A DNA stretch of 64,000 bases from Diospyros lotus. Taxonomy: Eukaryota; Streptophyta; Magnoliopsida; Ericales; Ebenaceae. The notes under the pieces are model-generated. The model was not told the DNA's origin, made no database searches, and was given only the letters and a program-made list of their open reading frames with translations. Of the stretch, positions 48,201 to 61,472 are shown piece after piece (within the stretch, counting starts at the first letter, position 1; each line of letters begins with the position of its first letter). The stretch lies in assembly GCF_014633365.1 (NCBI RefSeq), contig NC_068341.1:43170044-43234043 (forward strand), read 5' to 3'. Position numbers and translations under genes: made by a program.

Positions 48201-51200
48201 TTTGATTCTCTTTTCTTTATTGTGGCCAAGATAGATACTCTCTTTTGTCTATCCACCTTTCTGCATTCATAAAAGATTTATTTTTAACTTCTTTTTAGAT
48301 AGTGAAAACCTCTGGGTGCCTCTTTCCTTTTGTATCGGGTTCGCAGCCATCATGAGGGATTTTGGTGTATATATTTGTTTACTTATCAAGATGAATAAAT
48401 AAATTAAAGCAACAAAACAAAACAAAAAGAAACAAAGAAAGAATGTGGTTCATGTTGAAGTTATAGTACCTACGGTCCGTTGCTTGGAACAGCTCCGTGA
48501 TAACTGAACTTCTATGTCCTTTGCAGTGTAATTCAACAGGCGCAAAAATTCTTAATGGAGACAAATAACTCAACTGATCCAAGAAATGTATGTAGCAATT
48601 CTTTGATATTCTGAAACGTGATATTTTCTTGTATATTATCTGTACATTGTGTACTCTGGTGGAAATTCAACAGAATTTCCCTTGCATTGAGTCAGTTGAG
48701 CTCCTTTCTGACTTCAGATCTTTCATGATTCTTGAAAAACCAATTGCCATTGTTGATTGGTGCAGGTGCCAACTGGATTCAGTGTTTATTAGCTGCTTTA
48801 AATAGATATGCTACTTGAGAGAGCCTTTTCCCATTCTAACTTATAGGCTACTAATATTGGCTTCTGAGCATCTTTTATTTGGTCTTGCTGTTTTGTTAAC
48901 TCATACTTGACCATAGGTGTCATTATTTATTTCTCTCTCTCTCTCTTCCAATTTTCTGCATAAGCATTCCCAAGTTGAAGGAATGAACCATATGGCTTTC
49001 CTAGATAACTTTAATTATTGGAAAGATACTGCTATCTACCATACCGTGTCCATCTTTGAATAAAAGGTTTCTTGCTTCTTGGTAGATGGGCTTTCAATTT
49101 GCTGGCAAAGCTGTATACACTGCAGTGTGGGTTGCTGCTGTTTCATTGTTCATGGAGCTACTAGGTTTCTCTACCCAGAGATGGCTTACTGCTGGAGGTC
49201 TTGGGACTGTACTGCTGACACTTGCTGGTCGTGAGGTGTAGTTGAGTTTAGTGTTATATTAAACGAGCAATTGTTATTAATATACATGTTATGTCCAATG
49301 CCTGCATGCTTTTTGGGTACCTCTGTAGATTATTTTCAAACAATTAAAGCTTGATTTTGACATGGAATATATTCAGATATTTACAAATTTCCTCTCAAGT
49401 GTTATGATTCATGCAACCCGGCCTTTTGTGGTGAATGAATGGATTCAAACAAAGATTGAAGGTTATGAAGTTTCTGGCACTGTAGAGGTTGGTATTGAAT
49501 TATTTTCACCCCCCAGACATAGGGGAAGAATTTTTTAGTAGGAGAAATAATATATACGTGCATGTTCTGGTATTTAGATTTTTTTGGGGTTTTTTTATAC
49601 AAAAGTTAAATTTGCATCAGTGAAAATTTGTCTGTCCTTTGTTCATCATGTTGGAAAGTTGAAAGTTCAAATATGTACCAGGAGACTTCCTCTGTTTGCC
49701 TTGATTTTGTTTCCTTGTTTGTACGTGGATGCAGCATGTGGGTTGGTGGTCACCAACCATTATAAGAGGTGAAGATCGGGAAGCAGTTCACATACCAAAC
49801 CATAAATTCACAGTTAATGTTGTGAGAAATATCACTCAAAAAACTCATTGGCGTATTAAAACCCATCTGGCTATTAGTCACTTGGACGTCAACAAGATTA
49901 ATGTAGGGGCTATTCTGGATTATCATTTGTCAATAAATTATGATTCCATTCATACCAGACGAGCTAATTCTGGATCTTATTCTGTCATAGTTGATTTGGT
50001 ATTGCTTACTTCTTGCAGAACATTGTTGCTGATATGCGCAAAGTTTTAGCAAAGAATCCTCAAGTAGAGCACAAGAAATTGCACAGAAGAGTATTTTTGG
50101 ACAATATTAATCCTGAAAATCAGGCCCTTTTGGTTAGTCTTACTGGTTGCTATCATATCTTCTGACGAATTGTTAGTTATATCTTTAAAGTTGTCATTAA
50201 AATGTAATGGCTGTTGTGAGAGTAAAAATAATAATATAAAAAATAAAGTTATCTTCTCTCTGTAGGGTTAAGCTTTTAGATGGATGGTGGTTAAGAATCC
50301 AAAATGGTATCAAAAACCAGCTAAGTTCAAACCTTACTGCTACCCCAATATTTAAATAGTTGCCTATATTCAGCCTTATCATGCACTGAAGTTTGGTCAC
50401 ATTTGAGGGGCCCCAATGTAATTAGTATTACAAGAGTAAAAATAATTATGAAGTTACCCATTTTTACAAGCTTAAGCTTTTAGATCAGATGGTGGTAAAG
50501 AATTCAATAACTGTTACTTCTTATATTTTTTGAATCACCATATTACAATGTAATTTTTTCTTCAAAGGGTATGAATTCTTTAGTTGATAATGTGAGAGTT
50601 GCCTCCTGTTTTTGCTGGAAAAGGTGCAACCTTTAGATTGTGATGTTAATAAAGGAAAAGATGTAAATTTGAAACAGGTACTGGATGTAGATATTAAAAA
50701 TAAGATTTTAGTTCAAACTCAAAGTTGTGTTTCCAACTTTCCATGTTGTAGAGGTTGGTTTCACAAGATCAGCTATGTGATAAAATACAACCATATCAAT
50801 TATTTTCATGCACCACCATCTCATTTAACTTTTTCTTACGAAGATAGTGTTGGGACTTTATCTTACCATTCCTTTGCTAGAGGGTTGTGTTAGGAAGGGC
50901 ATCCGATGTAATATTTTGTTGCATTGTTCTTTTGCATGTATTTTTGTTGTCTCCGAAGTCAATTGACATTATGAATGTCATGCCACTAACTTGGTTAGGA
51001 TTAGTTGCAATTAATGATGATAATAATGGAAGTTCAAACTCAAATACCAAGGTGAGAATTACATTATCTATAGTTTGATTAAACACGTGTAGATCTAGAT
51101 AGTGGCGGATCTACACGTGGGCTGAAGCCCAGAGCAGCCCACAATTAAAATTAAATTTTTATATTAAAAAATTAATTTTTAATATAAAAAATTAAATTTT

Positions 51201-53793
51201 AATAATAAATTAGTCCCCCCCAAAAAATTACAGCCCACCCAAAAATCTGTGATGTACAGTTCTACATCTCAAAAAAAAAAATTCAGCCTCCCCCTACATA
51301 AATTTCTAGATCTGCCCCTGGATCCAGAGATGATTTGTGGATTTTTGTATGATATATATGTACTTTACTGAAATTGTGTACCTGCAATTTTTGGGGGAGA
51401 AGCTGAGGATTGATTTTGCAAGTTCAATCAGAAGGATCTTGAGTTGTTAACAATTGGTTCTGCAAGTTTATGTAACTTCCGTAAACTCAATATTAGTTAT
51501 TATGTTGTTCAATTTGTTGCATTAGGTATTCAAATCTTTTCTAACTGACTGGATCTTTCTTTTCAAGTTTGAAGGTGCTCCCTTATTTTTTTTTTCTTTA
51601 TTCTTGCTTCCTTTCATGCCGAGGGGCATGCTTGTGAATTAATGACTTGCAGACAAGAAGTGTAATATGATAACCACCATAGGATTACATCAAGAATTGG
51701 CAATCGGGCTTTATCTTGTTAAGAGTTTCTAATGGATTAGCTCTTAGGTAGCTTACACTTATTTAAGAAAAGCTATCTGGGAAAGACTTCTTTCAACCAA
51801 AATAATAATAATAAGCTAGGTGAATTGTTCATTACTACAAGCCAAGCATGACTTCACATTTTTAATGTAGAAATAACATATTATGAGAAGAAATAAAAAA
51901 ATAGCATTAATGATTTAATACATTTTTAATATAGAAATAACATATTTTATGAGCTTAAGAAAGAAGAAATCTATGATATGTGAACCTTTGCCTTAGGATC
52001 TGAGTAACATTCGTGATTATCATAAAGACAAAGAAGAGTAAAACATGCTTCTATGGATTCTGTTGTTCCATGCTTCCAACTATAATGGTTTATCTCTTAT
52101 TTTGTCCTTCAGATCTTGGTCTCCTGCTTCGTGAAGACTTCTCATCTTGAAGAATACCTGTGTGTCAAGGTAAGAGAATGTTTTCTCCAGCACTTCCATT
52201 TTGAATCTGCCATCTTTGAAAGAGCACTCTTCAACTGCCACCCAAACTCTCTGCTTATTTCTTTTATACTCCCAGTATATCATTCTATTTTGTGGGATAG
52301 GTAGGGATTTCTCACATGAAATTTGAGCGTAGGGGGTCTGAATGCTTTGAGTAGTTGAATTTCTGGATGGGAGTCTCTAATCATGTTCTCTGGACTTGGA
52401 TGCATTTCCCAGTTTTGTGGCTAGCTGTAGTAATCCTGTTTGGTTCCACTCATTTGGTTGTAGTATTTCTCTAGCTCCATCTTTTTTTTTTGGCTAGGCT
52501 CTAGGTCCATCTTTTCGCCTGTGAATTCCTATTTACAGCTGCTCCCGACCCCAGATAAAAGAGGAGTCCTGTGTTACGTAGCCAACAGCCAGTGCAAAAC
52601 TCCGCAAATCAAACAACATGAACCCACATAATGGGAAAGGCTTGATATTTGGTTCTGTTATTTCTCTGGCTCCATCTTTTCCCTTAAAAAAGCAGTGTAT
52701 ATTATTTCAGTGGTCCTTTATGAGATGCATCCTATTTGAATTCAATACTGTGTAAGGAGTACCTCAGTGCTGATTACTTTAGTTTTGTGGAAAACAGGAA
52801 GGTATATTGATGGATCTCCTGAGAGTCATCAGCCATCACCGTGCTCGGCTTGCCACCCCTATTCGTACAGTTCAGAAAATATATGAAGACTCTGATTTGG
52901 AAAACATACCATTCTCAGACTCTATATTCACTCGTGGTGGAGCAGCATCTAGCCGCCCTTTGCTACTGATTGAACCCCCATACAAAATCAATGGAGAAGA
53001 CAGGACAAAAACCCAAACCCGGCCAATGCGCTCAACTGGAGAGCAAGACAATAAAGCAGCAGCGCGACCCACAGCTGATGGCAAAGCACATGCTAAGGGT
53101 GGAACGACACTAGTTTCAGACTCTAAAGCGAAAGAGAGACCATCTTCTGATTCCACCACAAGGGATGTGCCAGCATCTGATACAAAAATAGATTTGAAGG
53201 CTGGAGAAATGTCAAACTCTGATACCAAAGGGGAAAATAGTGCAGTGACATCTGCATCTGATCATAAGATTGTTGATAAAGTAATAACAAAATCAACAAC
53301 AAGGCCTCCCACTAAGATTGCTTCTGAGTTTGCTGAGGTGTCAAGCTCTGACTCCAAATCCTTTGGCTCAACTTCTAACCAAAAAATCTCTGATAACAAG
53401 CATCCTAAGAAAACAGGTCTGGGCATTGCTCGGCCGAACAGTCCAGTTGATAGTCCTTCTGCTCCTCCATTTGATACTGGTGCTGAGAAACCAGGTGCTC
53501 GTCAGTCCATCTTGCAACCAAAACAAGAAATTGAGAGTCAAACACAGCCACCTTTGCCAAAACCTCCCTTGGAAGAGAATATTCTTCTTGGTGTTGCTTT
53601 GGAGGGCTCAAAAAGAACCCTTCCTATAGAGGACGAGTTGGCTCCCTCTCCAGATGAAGCAGAGGTGAAGGAATTGGCCACATGCCGAAAGAGGAATGGA
53701 TCTCCTGCAACTGAAAAAGATAAGAAAGATGGTAAGCTTCCTAATGCTCCTAGCACAACTTCTGTGGAGCAGAGGGATCAGCAGCAGGGGTAA
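42145..53793 (+). CDS. MSL2/3: Plastid MscS-like mechanosensitive channel (MSL2/MSL3 type)
   Basis: Thirteen coding exons (42145-42222, 42311-42370, 43981-44138, 46342-46465, 46570-46667, 46767-46880, 48527-48587, 49086-49235, 49377-49487, 49735-49902, 50019-50132, 52113-52169, 52798-53793) join in frame to 762 aa, against ~670-680 for Arabidopsis MSL2/MSL3. MSL2 and MSL3 act in the plastid inner envelope, relieving osmotic stress and setting plastid size and division. Residues 1-~95 are Ser/Arg/Lys-rich, as in a transit peptide. Hydrophobic helices follow (~108-130, 155-172, 240-257). The pore-lining MscS helix is [20 protein letters not shown] (~257-285), followed by the beta-domain ([20 protein letters not shown]). 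The tail after ~480 is disordered with repeated SDxK motifs. A leader exon starts at 42020; an 18.7-kb first intron upstream is inferred. Confidence 0.95.
42683..42854 (-). mobile_element. Au-type SINE in MSL intron
   Basis: The imperfect 18-bp direct repeat TTATCACAC/ATTAAAACTA (42665-42682 and 42855-42872, two mismatches) flanks a 172-bp insert. On the minus strand the insert reads GGCGAGTCTTGGTAGTAACG, GGTAAGGTTGCTT, CATGGGTTCAAATTG (B box) and AACAGCTTCTTTGCAGAAAG. These are the hallmarks of the Au SINE family, which is widespread in angiosperms. Confidence 0.88.
44702..45037 (+). mobile_element. LTR plus primer-site remnant in MSL intron
   Basis: A ~316-bp stretch beginning TGATGGGAAACAAG and ending TGCATCA contains a TATATAAACCCC box near 44920. 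A degenerate tRNA-Met primer site, TGGTATTAGGAC, follows at 45026-45037. This looks like the left end of an LTR retroelement. The rest of the element is not visible. Confidence 0.5.
45168..45212. repeat. (TA)n(GA)n microsatellite
   Basis: An alternating TA run (from about 45173) is followed by AG repeats to about 45210, inside the third coding intron of the MSL gene. Confidence 0.85.
45488..45961. repeat. ~200-bp direct duplication in MSL intron
   Basis: Segments 45488-45687 and 45758-45961 align by eye. Both contain CAGGCCAC or TAGGCCAC, AGTTGGAGAA, AAAATGGTGCAC, AGTTTCAGAACCA, TGCCTGGGTCTTT and CAAGCTGGCTCT in the same order. They are separated by ~70 bp and have diverged with small indels. 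Confidence 0.75.
51100..51320. mobile_element. hAT-like MITE in MSL intron
   Basis: The ends are imperfect inverted repeats: left TAGTGGCGGATCT and right, reversed, CAGGGGCAGATCT. The flanks GATCTAGA (51092-51099) and GATCCAGA (51321-51328) form an 8-bp duplication with one mismatch. CAGGGGCGG-type ends and 8-bp duplications are characteristic of hAT elements. The interior is noncoding. Confidence 0.75.
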
Positions 53794-55397
53794 TCCTAGT
53801 CCAAGCCTTTGACTTTTGTGCAGTATGAGTTTGTATCTATCTAGTTGCAAGGCTGCGCTGACTCTAAAATGCAGTATAAACTTCATTGTGTCTTCTCTAT
53901 AAATTTTCGTTATTCCGAGATAGGATTCCTTTCCTCTCTATGAACTTTCATAATTCTTGTCAGAGCTCACCTGTAAATGCTTCTATTTTTTCTGCCATTG
54001 CTGCAGTATACAGAAAGTGCCTTCTTGAGTTCTTGATACATTGGATTGTACCGGTTAGAAATTGATTCACTGGAAAACACAAACACCCTTTTGGTTGGCC
54101 TAACACAACATGGAATTTGCTTCATCTTTTCCTTCCGTGAAACCAATTTGGATAAGTAATCTAGTTCAATATATTTCAAGTACTTACAAGCTATTACTCT
54201 AGGATTGCAATTGAACGGAATTAAGCTAAGATTTATTTAGACTTGACTCACGAACTAATTTTTAGTTTTGAGCTTAGCTCGTTTAAAAGTGGTTAACAAG
54301 TTGAGTGACACAGCTTGAGCATCTGCTTAGGCTCAAGTTTGACATGAGCTCAAACTCAGGCTCATCAGCAATAATTTGTTATTTTGTTTAAATTTAATTT
54401 GTTATTTTATTTTATTATATATTATATTATGTTAAATAATTAAATTAATATATATAATAATTTTAAATATTCAATGTAATTATATTATTATAAAAAATTA
54501 AAGTTTGGTCATTTTATATTAAATAATATATTTATAAACGAGATTGCTTACAAGCCACTCACAAACTTTCAATCAAGTATGAGTTTGTAATCAATCTTAT
54601 TAGGATTCACGAGCTTCTAATTGAACATATACGCCAGTTTTAGGCTTTTAGCCAAACTTTACTAAATTTAAGCTCTGACTCGTTTATAAATCAAATTTTA
54701 AAATTAAGCTCAAACTCGACTCGTTTACCTTAATGAATAAATTCGAACGACATTTTATCGAGTTAAACATCGACCTGTTATTGCTCCTAACCTCAAGTTT
54801 AGCTGCTATTGCTCCTGCATGTTTGTGCATTTAAGCTTCAAATCCGTTTCCAAGAGTCTGGCCAGCCTTGTAACTTGTTGATATTTCAGAGGTCGTGATT
54901 CATGGGTTCTTCCACAGGCTACCATTTTGGCATTTGTTCAGAAGCTCTCAGGGAATAGTTTTGACCCATCTAGAGCATCCTAATGCAACAATTCTGTAAC
55001 AATTTTCCAAAGGCTATCAAAAGGATACATTTTACAGAGCACAATCCTCAGAGTTCCCCGTATAAATCCAGTGCTACAAATTGCAGTCTTTTTGACAAGC
55101 AGTGCTGGAATAAGCAATCATGTGTCTTTGATATATTACACAACATGCCTGTCAAGAAATGCTGTTCTTCAATCATATCCCAAAGTCCACAACAATTTGA
55201 GGAGCCCGGCGCTATATGTATATGATGAAACCCTCAGTGAACTATTCCCCCCTTTTTTGTCTGTTCTAACCATACGCGCGTAGGTTATTGTTCGGGATTG
55301 TTCTTATTCAGGTAACACAAAAAGCAGTAGTTGCAGGTGGAGATCGAAAGACATACGCTTACTCCCGGCAGGCTCAAATTTGTCGAAGATAAACATT
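53794..55397. other. Intergenic space between convergent MSL and O-fucosyltransferase genes
   Basis: The first ~250 bp are probably the MSL 3' UTR. From about 54230 to 54780 there is a low-complexity repeat with several GAGCT(T/C)A...CTCGTTTA-like motifs in both orientations, of a type common in dispersed plant repeats. Nothing coding is recognised. The last ~400 bp probably include the 3' UTR of the minus-strand gene. Confidence 0.55.
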
Positions 55398-58300
55398 TTA
55401 AGAATGGCACATGCAATCAGGCGCAGGATATGTATATATTGACTGGTTCAGCTTCCTTATCCTGATCTGCCCTTGTCTCTTTTTGTGTCCTTCCACCACT
55501 GCATCTAGAAACTCAGGCCAAGTCATGCTTTTATTCAGGAAGAGCTGGCCCAACAATGGCATGTTAGGCCGAATTGTCTTCAAATTTAGGTAAGTTCGGT
55601 GTCCAACCTGCCAAATTCAAAATCTGGCATTAGAACTTATTCTGACATCTAAATATTTTTTAAATAATTCCCCTAACTTACATTCACGCAAATCTTGAAA
55701 CAACTACAGAAACAATATCAAGTGGCATATGCCAATTTCGATACAAATGTACTTGCCTGTTATTTCCAAGTCTCTCTAATGCACGGCAAACAGAAAAAGG
55801 TATTTTTGTTATAGCATTCCACGCAATTAAGTAAGGTACCCCCTACTACCCTAAGAAACAGAAGGCAACAAAACAACCTCCAAACAGTTGTGCCAATTGC
55901 GCTGCATACTGCCACAATTGTGTGCATTCAATTCGTCACTCCAAAGGATGTTATAATGAAATGAATCGTTGCATGGGCGTTCACTTCCAAAATTCAATCC
56001 ATAAGTAAGATGACATGTTTGGAAACCTTTTATTGCATCAAAACGTTTATGATCACATAGATCCACAAGAATTAAACCAAGTAGGAGTATTCTTTAAGTA
56101 AAAGACAAGAGCTTACCAGTGCATTGTGCATATTTCCAGGAGATGCAGAAATGAATATGTCACTATATATGCTAACATAGTAATCAACTGCAGCTAATAG
56201 CGAAGCCTTTCCCTGAATTTTGGCCATTTTCTCTGCAGAGGCAAGGCTTCTCTTGTCTTCCATTAGTGGAAACAATTTTTTTAGTGTTGAAATCCTAGCC
56301 TCTCCACCATACACCTGGAAACATGTCCATTGACAATGGAATTCAGATAAGAAGACACTAATAAAAATTAGAAACGCCAACACCAAGTAATTGGGTTGGA
56401 CTTTTTGGAGACGAGTTATGAGTAATATATAAACCTTGTGGGAGGCAAGATATAAACGAGTATTACTGTCAAATCCCAGAGCTGCTAGCAGCAATCCAAT
56501 TTCTTCAGGAGTCAGTGGACAGCGCCCCTGATTCCTCAGCTCTTCATCAGTGTACTGAGAATTTAGGACTCTCCCCTGCCAAATGACTTGTCTGTACTTA
56601 GCAAGAGCTAATTTTTCAGATTTACCACCTCCAAAATCACAAGCAGAATGGGAAGCCATATCCTGCATCACAACCAGGTTCAGATTTCATGAAGAAAAAG
56701 GTTTTACAGCCTAAATTCATATATATCAGGTAGTACCAAGCAGTGGTTGCATGAAGTTATAATTTATAAATGAATAATATAATGTGTGATGCAGAATCTC
56801 TCTCTCTCTCTCTCTCAATATATATAAATATATATATATCAGAACAACAGTGGCAAAATACACACATTATTGGAGGGATGATATAGAAAGCTAAACCTGC
56901 CCTCATAGTCATACTCCAATAAAGGGAAGGGGAAAAGGAGGAGGTGGGAGGGGTCTACCAGCTAGAGAGGATACGGAACCTTAAATGTCAGATAAAAAAG
57001 ATGGCAAAGCATGAAATTGAACAACCTAATAAACTATTCATATGAACTTAATAATGTTTTAACCCATTTATTCTTAAGCACTCCAAAATTGCAAGCCCGC
57101 CAATTAGAAAAAAGATCAAGTGCATATAGATGCTGGATGGACAACACAGACAATTCATGAGGTGGACAAAAGAGAGTTCCATATTTTGCAATAGACCAGG
57201 GCTCCATCTGTTGTCTTGAAAGTATAATTGCCAAAGCATATTGAAAACAATATCAATGTTAATTCACTCTTCTCCACCAAGGACCAAGATTACTAAATTA
57301 GATACTCAACCTCCATACTAATAAGAGCCAGGCCATACCTTATCAAAACGAAGATGTAAAACAACAATTTTCCCTCCTCCTTGTTTGTCTTTTGAATCTG
57401 TGACCTCTCTTAGGTAATTGGTACCCAGTGCTTCATTTTGCCTGGTTGAAGACCGAAGCTGACTGACTAGAGCATCTCCAAGAGCTCTAATGTGAGGAAC
57501 AAAGATTAATGCTTTAAAGTTCACTTTACAACGTAAGCGCTGGATGTTTGCTGGCAAGTTGTCAAATTCTAGACGGTGGGAAAATGGTGCGATTGCGGCA
57601 ATCCCATAACTGGACCATTTCCAACGTGTTAAAGTTGCAATTTGGGTACAGAGAAATGAAGGTAAAAAGTTCAAATAACCTTGAGGCATCAACTAATAAA
57701 GTTAAGACAATCGTTATTTAAAAAGTAAATATAAACACAAATATTTATATTAATCTTGGAGATTATATTAAGGAAAAAGCTTAACAAAATTTTTCCAAAT
57801 GGTCAAAACTGCTAGAATATAGGCCCAAGAAGATACTAAAAGCTAACCTTCTCCCTTCAAATTCAACCCTTTTTCACAAGTAGGTCCAGTCACATGAAGT
57901 GCACTAATACATTCAAAACAGAGTGCAGCACAACAAATATGATATGAAACTTGATCCTAGCACCTCCTAGAAATAGAGCTTTGATGCCATGCTAGATCAC
58001 TGATTATCTCAAGACCTTGTACTTTTAGAAATGGTGACACAGTCAAGGAAGAATCAGCACAAACGAGTATAAAATTGGGCTACAACAGCATCAGATCAAA
58101 TCTGGAATGAAGATCTGAAAATTAAGGTTTAAGTAAACCTCAAAAGTTGAATTAGTAAAACGGTTGCCCACAAAGTATCTTAAAAGGCTATTTATGGTGG
58201 GGTTAGAGCAAACAGATCCTAGCTGTTGATCATAAACGAATCCCTCTAATTTTAGCTAACCATTTATAATACAGGTCACATGCTAGTCACATGCTAGTCA

Positions 58301-61300
58301 CATGACTACTTATTAAAGATAATGTAATAAAAAAAAAAGTTTCCAAAGCCTAATAACTTAACTATTAACCAGAACTAAACAAATAAAAATGAAATAAAAA
58401 CAATTATAAATAAAGAATATGCTCCTGAATCAAATGGGACAAACAATTTATATCCCAAGCAAACCACCACATATGAGAAAGTTAGTGGCATCTTGTATTA
58501 GCACTCAAGTTTTACTAGAACATCTACATAACAACAGGCTAAACTCTAACCTTTGTGCCTCTTTAAATTATGCATGGAAACATCTATATTCATGCCTCCT
58601 GGGGAAGAAAAGATTAAAGGCAACATGGAAGGGGAACTTTTTTTATCATGGCATCATATTGCTGACAAGAGCCAATACATTTCCTCTTGGGTTGTGCTTT
58701 TGACAAAAATATTTTTCACAAAAGTGATTCTCACGTTAGTAGAAATTTCACAACAATGTCAAACAGGCACTGAGGCTTGTGGTTGTTGTTGTTGTTGTTG
58801 TTGTATAGAAGTTTGCATAGGGCATATAATGTAGATCTATTATAACACCTAAAATATATACTAGTCAAAAGAGTATTGACTCTAGCAGGACTGCACTCCC
58901 CTTTTGCTCTTTCCAAGGAACTCAATATACATTTAACCCATTATAAGCCATTGCTAGAAGCATTCATTTTCTTTCCTTTTTATTTATTTATTTTTTTCAG
59001 TATTGCTATACATGTTCATGCTGTAGAACAAGCACAATTAATTCATTCATGCACTATCATAAAGCATAAAATCAACAAATACAGATTCTTTTTGCTACAT
59101 GAAATCCAACAAATAACTTTAAGACACCATCAGAATCATACCTTTTTTGCTGAGATTTACACAAACTTACATGGTCCACCTATAGTATGGGATATATAAA
59201 AAGGCAAAAAATTCTCAAATGGCTTTGGACTGTGTAAATAATCAATTTTTTTCTTCTGAAATTGTCTCAAGAATATCCAATATCAAAACAAGAAAAATGT
59301 AATTGGGACTCATAAAACTCATCATATATTTTTGCTTGTTGCTACAGAATCGTGTATAGCAATTCTTTTCTTACATATATAGTGCATTCAATTCTAGATT
59401 CTTACAAATGTCTAAGAAACTATTTTTCTAGTTTTCATCAAACAATCAATCTCAATATGCAAAAAGAGCCCCATGGCAAGACTTAGATAACTAATAGCCC
59501 ATGTCACTTCTTCAATAAGTTTTGCAATAAGCAACCCATTCAAAATTATTGGACTGGATACTGCAAAACAAAATATTCAAGGTCTAAACTTTGATGAGCA
59601 AGTCAATGTCCAAAAAAACAAAAAGGAACAGACATGTCAAACCTTTCCAGAATGGGCATGACCTTTTCTAAGTACCAGTTAGCTGAAGCATGAACTGGTG
59701 CAGTTTTGACTCGAGTATGTCGAATTCCTGTACCATAATACTCCCTTGTGCTCCAAGAGAATTCATGAGGTAGCTCCTTAACTATAGGAATGTCATCCTT
59801 CAACACATCAATAAAGTGATCCACATCAAAGATATCCGTGAATGAGCTGCAGAAAACAAAAGAACAGGAAAAGGGCTTTCTGTTCACAAATTCTTTACAG
59901 CATACAGATTTCGAAAGATAAAATCAAAAAATGGTAAAAAAAAAAAAAAAACACATGAATTCAGTGAAAAGACCTTGAATCTTGCCACACGGGATTTACT
60001 TCAAGATGTGGTATAATGAGAGTTGCATTCAGAATTTTAGCAACAGCAACTGCATCACAGATCTGTGGCCATGAAAAGAGAACTTCAAACAAAAGATAAT
60101 AATTGATTTTCTCAAAACAGGTAACTGTAGATGAATAAAACATTGCTGATAGCAACGCTGAACAGTTTATATACATCTTCGTATGCCTGCCTACCCCCAT
60201 TCTCTGTTGGTTCAGTCCTCCATCAAGAAAAACCTGGATATATCCCTTTGATTTGTTTGGCAAGGCTGCTTGCAAATCAAGATCAATCTATCAGAGAATA
60301 ACATGCAAAAATAAAAAGACTAGGCCATGGGTACAAAGATGATTCTGATCAATCATCACTTGAGACATTTTTCATTCCATTCTATGTTGTATAACTCACA
60401 TGGATCACTTGCGGAATCTACACATGGCCTCCATCCTTGATCAACCAAAGGAGTCCAGAAATCGGATTGTTGCCAAGTTAACTAGATGAGTGAAAACAAA
60501 AGTCAGTAGAAGCTTCTACTTGATGAAAACAATGATTTTATTAGAAAAACATGCATAAGCAGCTTAGGAACTGAAATTACATTTTCACGTTGTAAAGCAC
60601 TCCTGAGGAGATGTAAGTACCTGGGTTTTGGAGCATTCCATTCCTGGACAGTGCAAATTCGATTAAGTGGTATTTAGAAATTATTGAAGAACATAATATA
60701 GTAAAATCAACTCCATGATAGAGATCACCTCATTGTTGAAGTTGGAACAAAGTTACTGCACTAAATATATAGAGATCTCAGAAAATGGTAGGACTCTTGA
60801 CAGAGTGTGCATTTCATCAGAGATTCAGAAAGAAGGGTAAATATTAATGAAGTTAAGTCACCCATGTCCATGTATATGCACAAAAAGTATGGAATACACA
60901 GATCCTAGCCGCTAGCCAGCTGAAACAAATCACGAAATCCATAATTTCCATATAACTTAACAATTTACTTCTTTTCTTGATGATTTAATTATACACAAAT
61001 TTCATCCTAGTTTCTTATGAATTATAGCACAATTATAAACAATTCTACGAAATCAATATTTAGAAAATCCTCCGCCTGTTAGACAATTAGATTCCAATGA
61101 GTCCTCACTGGTGCAACTAACCTGCCATTTCATTTTCTTTCTTTTATTCCTTTCTCTGATTATTGCCATTGTCAGAGAGTCATCCTAGAACGCACCGAAA
61201 TCGTACACCTTTATTTTTCCTTAATTCAATGAAATTGCACTAAGACCTACGAACGAATTGAACCGTAGAACCCTAACCACTGAAGAATTAAACAAAGGAA

Positions 61301-61472
61301 ACCCCAGAGAAGGATATTTCCGCATGTAAATGGATGTACATACAGAGAAAAGAGAAGGCGAGGATCGGCTGAGAGGATCGAAAAGGCCAGGAGAGATAAT
61401 GGGGAGAAGCAGCACTAGAACGCCGGCGGCAACAACTCCTAGTCCGCCGTGATTGCGCTGATTCGACTTCAT
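55398..61472 (-). CDS. Plant O-fucosyltransferase family protein (PF10250 type)
   Basis: Ten exons on the minus strand (61472-61344, 60643-60581, 60481-60400, 60265-60195, 60062-59974, 59846-59643, 57609-57339, 56662-56435, 56314-56117, 55607-55398) join in frame to 514 aa. Residues ~12-30 form one hydrophobic anchor, as in a Golgi type II protein. Family motifs are SEWNAPKPRYLHLL, GYIQVFLDGGLNQQRMG, AVAVAKILNATLIIPHLEVN, the HLRF segment (IVVLHLRFDKDMASHSACDF), EIGLLLAALGF, SDIFISASPGNMHNAL and KTIRPNM. Members are putative GDP-fucose transferases acting on wall glycans or proteins; the substrate here cannot be deduced. Exon 4 has a tandem AAGCAG acceptor (60265 or 60268), so a 515-aa form with an extra Ala is possible. 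The 2.0-kb intron 6 holds a likely LTR remnant. The gene is divergent from PAS2 across a foldback element. Confidence 0.93.
56797..56843. repeat. (TC)n(TA)n microsatellite in intron
   Basis: TCTCTC repeats followed by interrupted TA repeats, in intron 7 of the O-fucosyltransferase gene. Confidence 0.85.
57976..58340 (-). mobile_element. Possible LTR and primer-site remnant in O-fucosyltransferase intron 6
   Basis: On the minus strand, TGGCATCAAAGCTC (57989-57976) resembles a mutated tRNA-Met primer site directly after a CA dinucleotide. The DNA on its 5' side (up to ~58340) would be the LTR. It includes a three-fold AGTCACATGCT-like tandem near 58273-58305. The other end is not defined. Confidence 0.3.
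58777..58804. repeat. (TTG)n microsatellite in intron
   Basis: About nine TTG units, reading CAA on the transcript strand of the O-fucosyltransferase gene. Confidence 0.88.

Noticed and set aside
47760..48400. Possible LINE 3' fragment ([13 protein letters not shown] frame)
   Set aside because: Only a short, weak resemblance to LINE C-terminal motifs. No reverse transcriptase motif, poly(A) end or duplication could be found.
50216..50505. Two ~75-bp similar segments in an MSL intron (around 50216 and 50430)
   Set aside because: Similarity is limited to AT-rich words and AAGCTTTTAGAT. It is not strong enough by eye to call a repeat family.
52872..53886. Minus-strand and alternative-frame open frames over the last MSL exon
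   Set aside because: They overlap the coding tail, have no start context or homology, and mirror its Ser/Lys-rich composition.
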